Assembly (NCBI GenBank): GCA_023422835.1
Contig: JAFAGI010000007.1
Span: forward strand, 1 to 64,000
Direction of reading: 5' to 3'
Source of the DNA: Bacteroidota bacterium
GTDB lineage: Bacteria; Bacteroidota; Bacteroidia; Chitinophagales; Chitinophagaceae
Length of the DNA: 64,000 nucleotides
Both the position numbers and the translations under genes were made by a program. Below the pieces are notes generated by a model. That model was not told the DNA's origin. It worked only from the letters and a program-made list of their open reading frames with translations, and did no database searches. Shown piece after piece: positions 45,651-53,655 of the stretch (its first letter is position 1; every line of letters begins with the position of its first letter).

Positions 45651-46697
45651 GTGCTCACCTTCTTATTCAATAAGATATTTTACGGCATACTCGTACTGCT
45701 GGGCGTAGTAGTGATCGTGTTCTTCCTGTTTCAGGGATTCGGCGATCCGGCGCGTCTTGTGCTTGGCCAGACCGGTGACAGCGCCACGATTCAGCATGTG
45801 CGCAAAGAGCTGGGACTCGATAAGCCTAAGTGGCAGCAACTGGCTATGTATCTCAACGATGTTTCTCCTATCGGTATTCATTCAGAAGAAGATATCAAAA
45901 CCAAGCAGATCAAAGGCATTTTTATGGGTAAGGAAAAAAAAGTTGGCATCAAGGTGCCTTACCTGCGCAGGTCTTACCAGACCAAAAGGCCGGTGATTGA
46001 TCTGTTGTTTGAAGCTTTGCCCGGCACTGTGGTGCTTGCTTTATCCGCCATGCTGTTCGCCACGATTGTCGGCGTGGCGCTGGGCGTGCTGTCGGCAGTA
46101 AAGCATGGCACCTGGCTGGACACGAGCGCAGTGTTTACAAGTGTGCTGGGCATTTCGGCACCTTCATTTTTTATAGGCATTGTCATAGCCTACATTTTCG
46201 GTTTTTTGCTGAATGAATATACCGGCTTGTTTATGACGGGAAGCTTGTATGAATACCACCCGATACACGGCAGGCAGTTACAGTTAAAAAACCTGGTACT
46301 GCCCGCTGTCACACTGGGCATAAGGCCGCTGGCGATCATTGTGCAGCTCACCAGGAGTTCCATGCTGGATGTCTTAAGCAAAGATTATATCCGTACGGCC
46401 TATGCCAAGGGACTGAGCAAGAGAAATGTGATTGTGAAGCATGCATTGCCCAATGCCTTAAACCCAGTTGTAACGGCCATTACAGGCTGGTTTGCCGAAC
46501 TGCTTGCCGGCGCTTTTTTTATAGAGTATATTTTTAACTGGAAAGGTATTGGCAAAATCACTGTGGACGCCTTGGAAAACCTCGACTTCCCGGTAGTAAT
46601 GGGCAGCGTATTGTTCACAGCCACTTTCTTCGTGGTGATCAACATCCTGGCAGACATTCTCTACGGTTGGATAGACCCGAGAGCAAGGGTTGTGTAG
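45651..46697 (+). CDS. ABC transporter permease, peptide-type (DppB-like), GTG start
   Basis: A 348-residue inner-membrane permease of the binding-protein-dependent family. It has an N-terminal helix, a periplasmic domain of about 80 residues, and five further helices. The EAA loop region is YIRTAYAKGLSKRNVIVKHALPNALNPV. It matches DppB/OppB of dipeptide systems. The only start near the dnaE stop is GTG at 45651. The expected partner permease, ATPases and binding protein are not nearby, so the other components must be encoded elsewhere or the gene is an orphan. Confidence 0.85.
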   Translation: MLTFLFNKIFYGILVLLGVVVIVFFLFQGFGDPARLVLGQTGDSATIQHVRKELGLDKPKWQQLAMYLNDVSPIGIHSEEDIKTKQIKGIFMGKEKKVGIKVPYLRRSYQTKRPVIDLLFEALPGTVVLALSAMLFATIVGVALGVLSAVKHGTWLDTSAVFTSVLGISAPSFFIGIVIAYIFGFLLNEYTGLFMTGSLYEYHPIHGRQLQLKNLVLPAVTLGIRPLAIIVQLTRSSMLDVLSKDYIRTAYAKGLSKRNVIVKHALPNALNPVVTAITGWFAELLAGAFFIEYIFNWKGIGKITVDALENLDFPVVMGSVLFTATFFVVINILADILYGWIDPRARVV

Positions 46698-46728
46698 GTG
46701 ACATGATTTGTATAGTTGTGGCAACTAA

Positions 46729-46804
46729 AAAACAAATACAAAATACACACATGAACGCTATCAAGTTAGCCTCTATTGTTTTAAACTGTTACTTGTGTAA
46801 TTAA
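46729..46804 (+). other. Recurring leader followed by a 17-codon frame
   Basis: The 275 bp between the permease and the next gene holds the recurring leader (AACAAATA, then AATACACAC) directly before an ATG at 46751. The frame MNAIKLASIVLNCYLCN then stops. It may be a truncated gene start that kept its leader, or a short peptide. I see nothing else in this gap. Confidence 0.35.
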
Positions 46805-46926
46805 GACAAACAGCAACGTTTCACGGTATGCTACAAAAATTCAGCATTCAAGAGGATAAGCAATTCAGCTTCTTGGCTATTCTAAGCGATAAGCATTAAA
46901 TTTCATTACTTGTTAATATTATTTTT

Positions 46927-46955
46927 TTTGACCAATTATCAAAAATGTATATTTT
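46927..46955 (+). promoter_or_regulatory. Candidate promoter of the 315-residue secreted protein
   Basis: TTTG (46927-46930), 17 nt, then TATATTTT (46948-46955), one base from the -7 consensus, 17 nt before the ATG at 46973. Confidence 0.4.
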
Positions 46956-46972
46956 TACCCAAACTATTTCTT

Positions 46973-47920
46973 ATGAGAAAATTACTGGCAGTGCTATGCC
47001 TATCACTGTTTTTTCTTCGGTCCGATGCACAGATTTTAGACATGCTTAAAGGCAGGGTAAAAGACAAAGCGGTGGAAACAGCCACCTCGCTGGCAGGCAA
47101 TAAGGTAAATAATCTCATTACAACCCAGACCATCACTACCAACTTCGGCGATTGCGATGTGCGCAATATCAAAGATCCGGGCTTCGGCGCAGATGAACAA
47201 TACACTGATCTTTGCCATGCGGAATTTTCAGAAAATGGTTTTGTACTGCGTCCCGGTTATTATGAGCTCAGGATAAAAAGCTTTTGTCTCCAGGCAGGCA
47301 CCTACGCCCCCGGAAAAGGCGATGGATATTTATATGCTCCGTTGAAAGGGCCTAAAAAAGATATTGTAGATAAAATTGTAAAAAACTGGTATAAAAAGCA
47401 GGATATCTCCCAGGCAGATGTGCAAATGCTGCTGTGGGCAATTATATCTAAAGCTAATTTCAAAAATATCAGCCCTGAATTAAAGCTGGTGGCAGAGCAA
47501 TTACTTTCCCCTAAAGAAATATTGAGCCTGAGCAATATGGGGCTTGACTTTGTTCCTGACAATGTAATGTCTGAAGTAAAAATGAATCTGCCAAAGCCCG
47601 TACAACTGGTGTTGGAAGCAGAAAATAAAATGCGGCAATTCTTTAATTCAGCAAGTTATAATTACAATGAGCTGGAAAGATTTGCGATGCTTGCGGGTGT
47701 GAACACCCAAAGGTCTACCATTAACTATGGCACATGGGGCCTGCATCCCGGCGGCTTCTGGATAGCTTATCTGCCATCTGGTTACAGCCAGATGAAAGTA
47801 CGCATCTTTGTACCGGCGGATAAAGGCACCGTAAACTATATACCGTCTAATGACGTAGCTGTGCCTGCAAACGAATCGAGCCAGCGGTTACTGCTCAGCG
47901 ATGTGAAGAATTGCGATTAA
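46973..47920 (+). CDS. Secreted hypothetical protein
   Basis: A 315-residue protein if started at 46973, where MRKLLAVLCLSLFFLRSDAQ is a clear signal peptide; a longer frame from 46910 would run through the promoter. The mature part opens ILDMLKGRVKDKAVETATSL, an amphipathic helix, and later contains CDVRNIKDPGFG and a C-terminal YIPSNDVAVPANESSQR. The family is not known to me. It stands alone, 136 bp before the GH9 gene. Confidence 0.7.
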   Translation: MRKLLAVLCLSLFFLRSDAQILDMLKGRVKDKAVETATSLAGNKVNNLITTQTITTNFGDCDVRNIKDPGFGADEQYTDLCHAEFSENGFVLRPGYYELRIKSFCLQAGTYAPGKGDGYLYAPLKGPKKDIVDKIVKNWYKKQDISQADVQMLLWAIISKANFKNISPELKLVAEQLLSPKEILSLSNMGLDFVPDNVMSEVKMNLPKPVQLVLEAENKMRQFFNSASYNYNELERFAMLAGVNTQRSTINYGTWGLHPGGFWIAYLPSGYSQMKVRIFVPADKGTVNYIPSNDVAVPANESSQRLLLSDVKNCD

Positions 47921-47964
47921 TTACTATTTTTTTACCCATATATTGTAGAAAAATTTTACAGTGC

Positions 47965-47974
47965 ACAACGTTGT
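47965..47974 (+). promoter_or_regulatory. Palindrome upstream of the GH9 gene
   Basis: ACAACGTTGT is a perfect 10-bp palindrome about 80 nt before the GH9 start, a possible operator. There is no direct support beyond symmetry and position. Confidence 0.25.
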
Positions 47975-48056
47975 ACGGAATAATACCTATAGTTTTTAAA
48001 GTAAGTTTTGACTATCTTTAAACACAAAATTATTACTTACAACAAATACCTGCATC

Positions 48057-49853
48057 ATGTGTTTAAAAAGAGCGCTCACCTGCATTCTGCTGCTGTTATC
48101 TGCAACAGTTTTTTCTCAGTCTGTAATTCGTATCAACCAATTGGGTTATCAGCCAAATGGTATCAAAGTAGCTGTATGGGGAACTAAGGAAAACGTGGTG
48201 CCTGCTGCGTTTGAGCTGATTGACTCGGCAACAAAGAAAGTAGTTTTTAGACACAGTACCGGTAAGAGATTCGGCGCATACGGGCCTTTTGCACATACAC
48301 TGCGGTTAGACTTTACTAAGTATAAAACTTCCGGTGTTTATTTCCTGAGAGCAGGCAATGCGGTGTCGCCAAGCTTTAAAATTCATAAAGATGTATACAA
48401 AGGCACTGCAGACTTTACGCTCAGGTACATGCGCCAACAGCAATGCGGCTTTAATCCTTACACCAAAGATTCCTGCCATACACATGACGGCTACACTTTG
48501 TACGGCCCTATGCCGGATAGTACACGCATAGATGTTGTGGGCGGCTGGCACGATGCCTCTGATTACCTGCAATATTCCACAACTTCCGCCAATGCTGCGT
48601 TTCACCTGCTGGCAGCCTACCGAGATTTTCCCAATGTATTCGGTGATGCGCACCAGGCAAACGGCCTGGAAGGAAAAAACAATATCCCCGATGTGTTAGA
48701 TGCTGCCAGGTGGGGCATGGACTGGCTGAAAAAAATGCATCCTAAAGATGACTGGTTATTCAACCAGATCGCTGATGACCGCGACCACCGCGGTATGCGC
48801 ATTCCCAAAGAAGATACTTTTTATGGAAGGGGCTTTGAAAGGCCGGTGTATTTCTGTTCAGGCAAGCCACAGATGCGTAAAGACCTTTTGAATGAAACCA
48901 AAGGTGTGGCATCAACGGCCGGTAAGTTTACCGGCGCCTTTGCATTGGGCTATAAGGTATTCAAAGATATTGACCCGGATTACGCCAAATCCTTGTACAA
49001 CAAGGCTTTTACGGCTTACGAAATGGGCGTGAAGCAACCGGGTGTGCACCAGACAGCCTCCGTAGTATCGCCCTACATTTATGCAGAGGACAATTATGTT
49101 GATGACATGCACCTGGCTGCCGCAGAACTGTATTCGCTTACTAAGCAAGCACGGTATAAAAACGAATCATTGCACTTCGGCAGGCAGGAAAAAATTACAC
49201 CCTGGCTGGGCAAAGACACAGCTAAACATTACCAATGGTATCCTTTTATTAACTTAGGGCATTATGCGCTGGGGAAATACGATGCCATCAATAAAAAAGA
49301 AATGGCAGGCTACTACAGGCAAGGCATAGAGTTGGTTTGGAAGAAAGCTAAAAACAATGCATTTTACAGGGGCATTCCATTTATCTGGTGCAGCAATAAC
49401 CTTACTACCTCATTTGCCATCCAATGCCTGTGGTACAAAGAATTTACAAAAGACACGGCGTATGATGAACTCATGCAGGCAAACCTTGACTGGCTCTTTG
49501 GCTGCAATCCCTGGGGCACCAGCATGGTGTATGGTTTGCCTGCATGGGGTGATACGCCGGCAGATCCGCATGCAGCTTTTTCAAAGATCGGCAATATGCC
49601 TGTAGACGGGGGCCTTGTTGACGGGCCTGTGTATACCAACATCTATAAGAACCTGATAGGCATCAGGCTGGTTGATGATGATGAGTATGCAGATTTTCAA
49701 AGCGACCTGGCTGTTTACCATGATGACTATGGCGATTACAGTACTAATGAACCTACCATGGATGGCACCGCTTCATTAGTTTATCTGCTGGCTGCTATGG
49801 AAAATAAAAGCGGTGAAGTAAAAAAAAACTCCCAACCGCCCATGGCGCAATAA
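48057..49853 (+). CDS. Family 9 glycoside hydrolase (endoglucanase-like), probably split from the deacetylase
   Basis: A 598-residue secreted enzyme acting on beta-1,4-glucans. After the signal peptide (MCLKRALTCILLLLSATVFS) an Ig-like CelD_N domain spans about residues 22-110. The GH9 catalytic domain has GGWHDASDY, GCNPWGTSMVYG, and the C-terminal DYSTNEPTMDG that holds the catalytic Glu. The last 12 residues follow a run of nine A bases (49820-49828). A -1 slip there gives KKLPTAHGAIIRGDASKKQ and continues into the deacetylase frame. The functional product may thus be an 821-residue fusion. Confidence 0.9.
   Translation: MCLKRALTCILLLLSATVFSQSVIRINQLGYQPNGIKVAVWGTKENVVPAAFELIDSATKKVVFRHSTGKRFGAYGPFAHTLRLDFTKYKTSGVYFLRAGNAVSPSFKIHKDVYKGTADFTLRYMRQQQCGFNPYTKDSCHTHDGYTLYGPMPDSTRIDVVGGWHDASDYLQYSTTSANAAFHLLAAYRDFPNVFGDAHQANGLEGKNNIPDVLDAARWGMDWLKKMHPKDDWLFNQIADDRDHRGMRIPKEDTFYGRGFERPVYFCSGKPQMRKDLLNETKGVASTAGKFTGAFALGYKVFKDIDPDYAKSLYNKAFTAYEMGVKQPGVHQTASVVSPYIYAEDNYVDDMHLAAAELYSLTKQARYKNESLHFGRQEKITPWLGKDTAKHYQWYPFINLGHYALGKYDAINKKEMAGYYRQGIELVWKKAKNNAFYRGIPFIWCSNNLTTSFAIQCLWYKEFTKDTAYDELMQANLDWLFGCNPWGTSMVYGLPAWGDTPADPHAAFSKIGNMPVDGGLVDGPVYTNIYKNLIGIRLVDDDEYADFQSDLAVYHDDYGDYSTNEPTMDGTASLVYLLAAMENKSGEVKKNSQPPMAQ
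49820..49829 (+). other. Slippery run A9C at the GH9-deacetylase junction
   Basis: In the GH9 frame the codons are GTA AAA AAA AAC, containing the heptamer A AAA AAC in the correct phase for a -1 shift. A small stem CGCC/GGCG (49837-49840 with 49844-49847) follows after 7 nt. The -1 frame is open from 49817 through to 50521. Confidence 0.55.
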
Positions 49854-49885
49854 TAAGAGGTGATGCAAGCAAGAAGCAAATAGCT

Positions 49886-50521
49886 TTGGTATTTACCGGA
49901 GATGAATTTGCCGACGGGGCGCAGCATATCATCAATACTTTGCAAAAAGAAAAAATAAAAGGTTCTTTCTTTTTCACAGGAAATTTTTATGCTAATCCAG
50001 CATTCAGCAATGCAATAAAAAAATTGAAATCGAATGGCCATTATCTCGGGGCACATTCCGATAAGCATTTGCTTTACAATGACTGGAACAACCGGGATAG
50101 CTTACTGGTAACTAAAGAAGAATTTACCGAAGATCTCGCAGCTAATTATGCTAAAATGAAAAAATTCGGGATCAATAAAAAGGCTGCCTTCTATTTTCTT
50201 CCGCCCTACGAATGGTATAATCAAACAATTGCCGACTGGACTACTAAATCAGGTTTGCAGCTCATCAATTTTACACCCGGCACTTTATCACACGCTGATT
50301 ATACCACGCCTGATGCTAAAAATTATCGAAGTTCACAAGTTATATATGATAATATTATTGCTTATGAAAATGCAAACACCCTGAACGGTTTTATCTTGCT
50401 TTCGCACATTGGTACACATCCCGGAAGAACCGATAAATTTTATAAGTATCTTCCAAAACTCATTTCCTATTTAAAAAAGAAAGGGTATCAATTTGTAAAA
50501 ATTGATGAACTGTTACGATAA
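49886..50521 (+). CDS. Polysaccharide deacetylase (NodB/CE4 fold), probably the C-terminal half of the GH9 protein
   Basis: A 211-residue reading frame if started at a TTG. The same frame is open back to 49817, inside the GH9 end, and the upstream residues (HGAIIRGDASKKQIALVFTG) look like a natural continuation. NodB motifs are FTGDE in place of TFDD, the metal-binding HSDKH, LPPYEW, and LLSHIGTH near the C-terminus. It has no signal peptide or convincing start of its own, which argues that it is normally translated as the second half of a GH9-deacetylase fusion through a -1 shift at 49820-49829. Members remove acetyl groups from sugars. Confidence 0.75.
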   Translation: MVFTGDEFADGAQHIINTLQKEKIKGSFFFTGNFYANPAFSNAIKKLKSNGHYLGAHSDKHLLYNDWNNRDSLLVTKEEFTEDLAANYAKMKKFGINKKAAFYFLPPYEWYNQTIADWTTKSGLQLINFTPGTLSHADYTTPDAKNYRSSQVIYDNIIAYENANTLNGFILLSHIGTHPGRTDKFYKYLPKLISYLKKKGYQFVKIDELLR

Positions 50522-50691
50522 TTTTTTTCAGAATTCATTCACAGTAGACGAATTCGGCATTAATATTGCGATAAGTGTAATCCGTTGTATATGTGATATA
50601 CTAAAAAACAAGAAAGCAAGCGGTTCGTTTTAATGTAACATCAAAGCTCAAAATCAGGCTTTTTAAACTATAAAAATAAAAAAGTAAAAAG

Positions 50692-51117
50692 ATGAAAAAA
50701 CAATTTTTATTTCTCTTACTCATCGTAGCAACAGTAATTTTCTCAGCAGTATCTTGTAGTAAAGACAGTGAAAAAGTTACGGATCCACTAATTGGCAACT
50801 GGAAAATTGTAACCATCAAAACATCATCAGGTCAACCTACAGATGTTACAAACAAATCATGCTTCAAGGAATCCTATTTTCAGGCAAATGCAAGTACTTT
50901 TAAATTTAGTCTGTCTCAGCCTCAAACGGGTACTACAACCTGTAAGGTTCAAAATTTAGAATTTCCTTGGACAAAAAAAGACAATGTGTATTATTATACA
51001 GTCAATAAAGAAGAAAAAAAATTGCCCATAGTATTATCCAATAATAATCAAACATTGCAATTCACTATTGTTAATGAATCATCGGGTACTATGGTTTTTA
51101 CATACACGAAACAATAA
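50692..51117 (+). CDS. Lipocalin-like lipoprotein
   Basis: A 141-residue exported protein. The signal MKKQFLFLLLIVATVIFSAV ends at the lipobox Cys (residue 22, VSCSKDS). The mature part begins with DPLIGNWKIVTI, the GxW turn of lipocalin-like domains, then shows alternating beta strands and ends VFTYTKQ. Function is unknown; such lipoproteins are common in Bacteroidota. A strong terminator follows. Confidence 0.8.
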   Translation: MKKQFLFLLLIVATVIFSAVSCSKDSEKVTDPLIGNWKIVTIKTSSGQPTDVTNKSCFKESYFQANASTFKFSLSQPQTGTTTCKVQNLEFPWTKKDNVYYYTVNKEEKKLPIVLSNNNQTLQFTIVNESSGTMVFTYTKQ

Positions 51118-51136
51118 CAAATCGTTTCAGTTAAAT

Positions 51137-51177
51137 ATGAGGCTGCCTCTATAAAGAAGAGTCAGCCTCATTTTTTA
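51137..51177 (+). terminator. Rho-independent terminator
   Basis: ATGAGGCTG (51137-51145) pairs with CAGCCTCAT (51163-51171), followed by T6. It ends the lipocalin-like gene. Confidence 0.85.
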
Positions 51178-51212
51178 TTATCGTACAATAAGTACAAGCA
51201 TTATAGTCTGCC

Positions 51213-51241
51213 TTGTATTTACTTGAAATTAATTATTTTTG
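51213..51241 (+). promoter_or_regulatory. Promoter of prfB
   Basis: TTG (51213-51215), 18 nt, then TATTTTTG (51234-51241), an exact -7 match. The ATG at 51249 begins only 7 nt after it, so the mRNA probably has almost no leader. Confidence 0.55.
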
Positions 51242-51248
51242 CAGCATT

Positions 51249-52332
51249 ATGACTATTGAAAATTTAAATGATATAAGGGACCGATTAAGCGTCCTGAGGA
51301 GGTTTCTTTGACGTAGATAACCGCACGTCTAAAATTGAAATTGATAGACAACTTTCGCTGTCTGCAGGCTTTTGGGACGATAACGAACGTGCCACACAAA
51401 CCATGAAAGATATCCAGACGAATGAAAACTGGTTAAAACTATATACAGATACTGACACTTCTGTTGAAGACTTTGCTACACTTTTTGAGTTTTGGAAAGC
51501 AGGTGAAGCTACGGAAGAAGAAACATATACAGCATACAAAAAAGCTTTGGAAGATTTAGAAGATGCTGAATATAAAAGTTCGCTTAATCAACCCGAAGAT
51601 GAGATGCCTGCCGTACTACAAATTACGCCCGGAGCCGGTGGCACCGAAAGTCAGGATTGGGCAGAGATGCTACTGCGTATGTACCGTATGTATGGCGAGA
51701 AGCAAGGTTGGAAGGTAACAGAACTGGAATACCAGAGCGGCGATGAAGCGGGTATTAAATCTGCTACCTTACAATTTGATGGTCCGTTTGCTTATGGCTT
51801 CTTAAAATCTGAAAGCGGTGTACACCGACTGGTGCGCATCTCACCTTTTGATAGTAATGCACGCAGGCATACATCCTTTGCTTCTGTTTTTGTCTATCCA
51901 TTGATAGATAATTCTATTGAAATAAATATTCATGAGAATGATGTAAAAATGGAAACGGCGCGCAGTGGCGGTGCAGGCGGGCAAAATGTAAACAAGGTAG
52001 AAACTAAAGTAATGCTCACACACATCCCTACAGGTATTGTGGTCGTTTGTCAAACAGAAAGAACACAGTTAGGCAACCGTGAAAAAGCAATGACCATGCT
52101 GAAAAGCCGTTTATACGAAGAGGAGCTGCGCAAGCGTGAAGCGCTGAAAGAAGAGGCTAATTCCTCGAAGAAAAAAATTGAATGGGGCAGCCAGATACGA
52201 TCCTATGTCTTTCATCCATACAAAATGATCAAAGACCACCGTACAGATTTTGAAACAGGAAATATACAACCTGTCATGGATGGCGAGCTGGATGGCTTTA
52301 TCAAGGCTTATTTGATGAGTGAAAAAGAATAA
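51249..52332 (+). CDS. prfB: Peptide chain release factor 2, with programmed +1 frameshift
   Basis: Recognises UGA and UAA stop codons and releases the finished protein. Translation starts at the ATG at 51249 and reads 20 codons to an in-frame TGA at 51309-51311. A +1 shift on CTT (51306-51308) then continues at GAC (51310) to the stop at 52332, for about 360 residues. The site has AGGAGG (51297-51302), then TTT CTT TGA C, the same layout as E. coli prfB. The body has SPF (ISPFDSN) for stop-codon reading and GGQ ([13 protein letters not shown]) for hydrolysis. Low RF2 levels should favour the shift. It converges with ilvA, 1 bp apart. Confidence 0.96.
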
Positions 52333-52333
52333 C

Positions 52334-53587
52334 TTACACCAAATATTCAAACAGCATATCGCTTTTGTTAAGCTCTGTAAAGTCTAAATTGTATTTCAGC
52401 ATCCGCTCGATAAGTGGCGGATAATCAGCTTTGTTGAGCAGTTCGAGGCCAACCAGTGCCGGGCCGTATTCTTTATTCACTTTGTGGATGTATTCAAAGC
52501 GTGCAATATCATCATTCGGCCCTAAGACATCATTTAAAAACTGGCGCAGGGATCCGGGTTTTTGTGCAAAACGTATGAGAAAATAATGTTTCAACCCTTC
52601 AAATTGCAGCGACCGCTCCTTGATCTCAGGCATGCGGTCAATATCGTTGTTGCTGCCGCTGACAATACAAACTACATTTTTACCTTTGATCCTGTCGCGG
52701 AAATCGTCCAGAGCTGCTATTGACAAAGCCCCGGCAGGCTCAGCTACAATTGCGTCTTTATTATATAGTTCAAGAATGGTTGAGCATACTTTGCCTTCCT
52801 GCACCAGCTGTATTTCATCCGTTACTTCTTTCGCTACAATGTAGTTGAGGTCTCCTACTCTTTTTACGGCTGCGCCATCTACAAAACTGTCGATCTGATC
52901 CAACGTTATCGGGCCGCCAGCTTTAAAGGCAGCGGTAAGTGAAGGAGCGCCGGAAGGCTCCACGGCTATGATCTGTGTATCGCGTGAATGCTGCTTTACG
53001 TACGAGCCAATACCTGCCAGCAGGCCGCCGCCGCCTACAGGAATAAAAATATAGTCTACGTGTTCTATGTCTTCCAGTATTTCCTTGCCAATTGTACCCT
53101 GCCCTTCTATAACTTTTTCATGGTCAAACGGCGGTATAAAACTCATCTGGTGTTCTATGGTGTATTTCTTGGCAGCAATGGCGCAATCGTCGAAATTTTC
53201 GCCGTGCAGGATCACTTCAATATTCTCACCGCCAAACATTTTTGTCTGGTTGATCTTTTGTTTGGGAGTAATGCCGGGCATAAATACCACGCCTTTGATG
53301 TCTAACGCTTTGCAGCTGTAAGCAAAACCCTGGGCATGGTTGCCTGCGCTTGCGCATACAACGCCGTTCCTGGTTGCGCCTTCCGGCAGGGAGCGCATCA
53401 TGTTGTAAGCACCGCGCAATTTATAAGAGCGCACAACCTGCAAGTCTTCTCTTTTTAAATAAACCTTACACTCATACCTCGTTGAAAGATTCCTGTTGAA
53501 TTGCAGCGGTGTATGCCTTACCACATCTTTCAACCGTACTGCCGCATCTGCAATGTTTACATTTAATTCCCTTAACGTATCAAACAT
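52334..53587 (-). CDS. ilvA: Threonine dehydratase (deaminase), biosynthetic
   Basis: Converts threonine to 2-oxobutanoate, the first step specific to isoleucine. It has the PLP Lys K56 in VRSYKLRGAYN, the phosphate loop VGGGGLLAGI, and one C-terminal ACT-like domain (about 330-417, beginning HYFLIRFAQKPGSL). At 417 residues it has one regulatory domain rather than two, like many Bacteroidota and Firmicutes forms. It is the last gene of the branched-chain cluster, separated from ilvC by a terminator-like hairpin 18 nt before its ATG. Confidence 0.95.
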   Translation of the reverse strand: MFDTLRELNVNIADAAVRLKDVVRHTPLQFNRNLSTRYECKVYLKREDLQVVRSYKLRGAYNMMRSLPEGATRNGVVCASAGNHAQGFAYSCKALDIKGVVFMPGITPKQKINQTKMFGGENIEVILHGENFDDCAIAAKKYTIEHQMSFIPPFDHEKVIEGQGTIGKEILEDIEHVDYIFIPVGGGGLLAGIGSYVKQHSRDTQIIAVEPSGAPSLTAAFKAGGPITLDQIDSFVDGAAVKRVGDLNYIVAKEVTDEIQLVQEGKVCSTILELYNKDAIVAEPAGALSIAALDDFRDRIKGKNVVCIVSGSNNDIDRMPEIKERSLQFEGLKHYFLIRFAQKPGSLRQFLNDVLGPNDDIARFEYIHKVNKEYGPALVGLELLNKADYPPLIERMLKYNLDFTELNKSDMLFEYLV

Positions 53588-53605
53588 GTTATCTCGGACT
53601 ATTTT

Positions 53606-53647
53606 AAAAAAGAATGTTTTGAATTTTAAAGGTAATTCAAAACATTC
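53606..53647 (-). terminator. Strong terminator or attenuator between ilvC and ilvA
   Basis: On the minus strand GAATGTTTTGAATT (14 bp) pairs perfectly with AATTCAAAACATTC across an 8-nt loop and is followed by T6. The T-run ends 18 nt before the ilvA ATG. Confidence 0.8.
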
Positions 53648-53655
53648 TATAGAAA

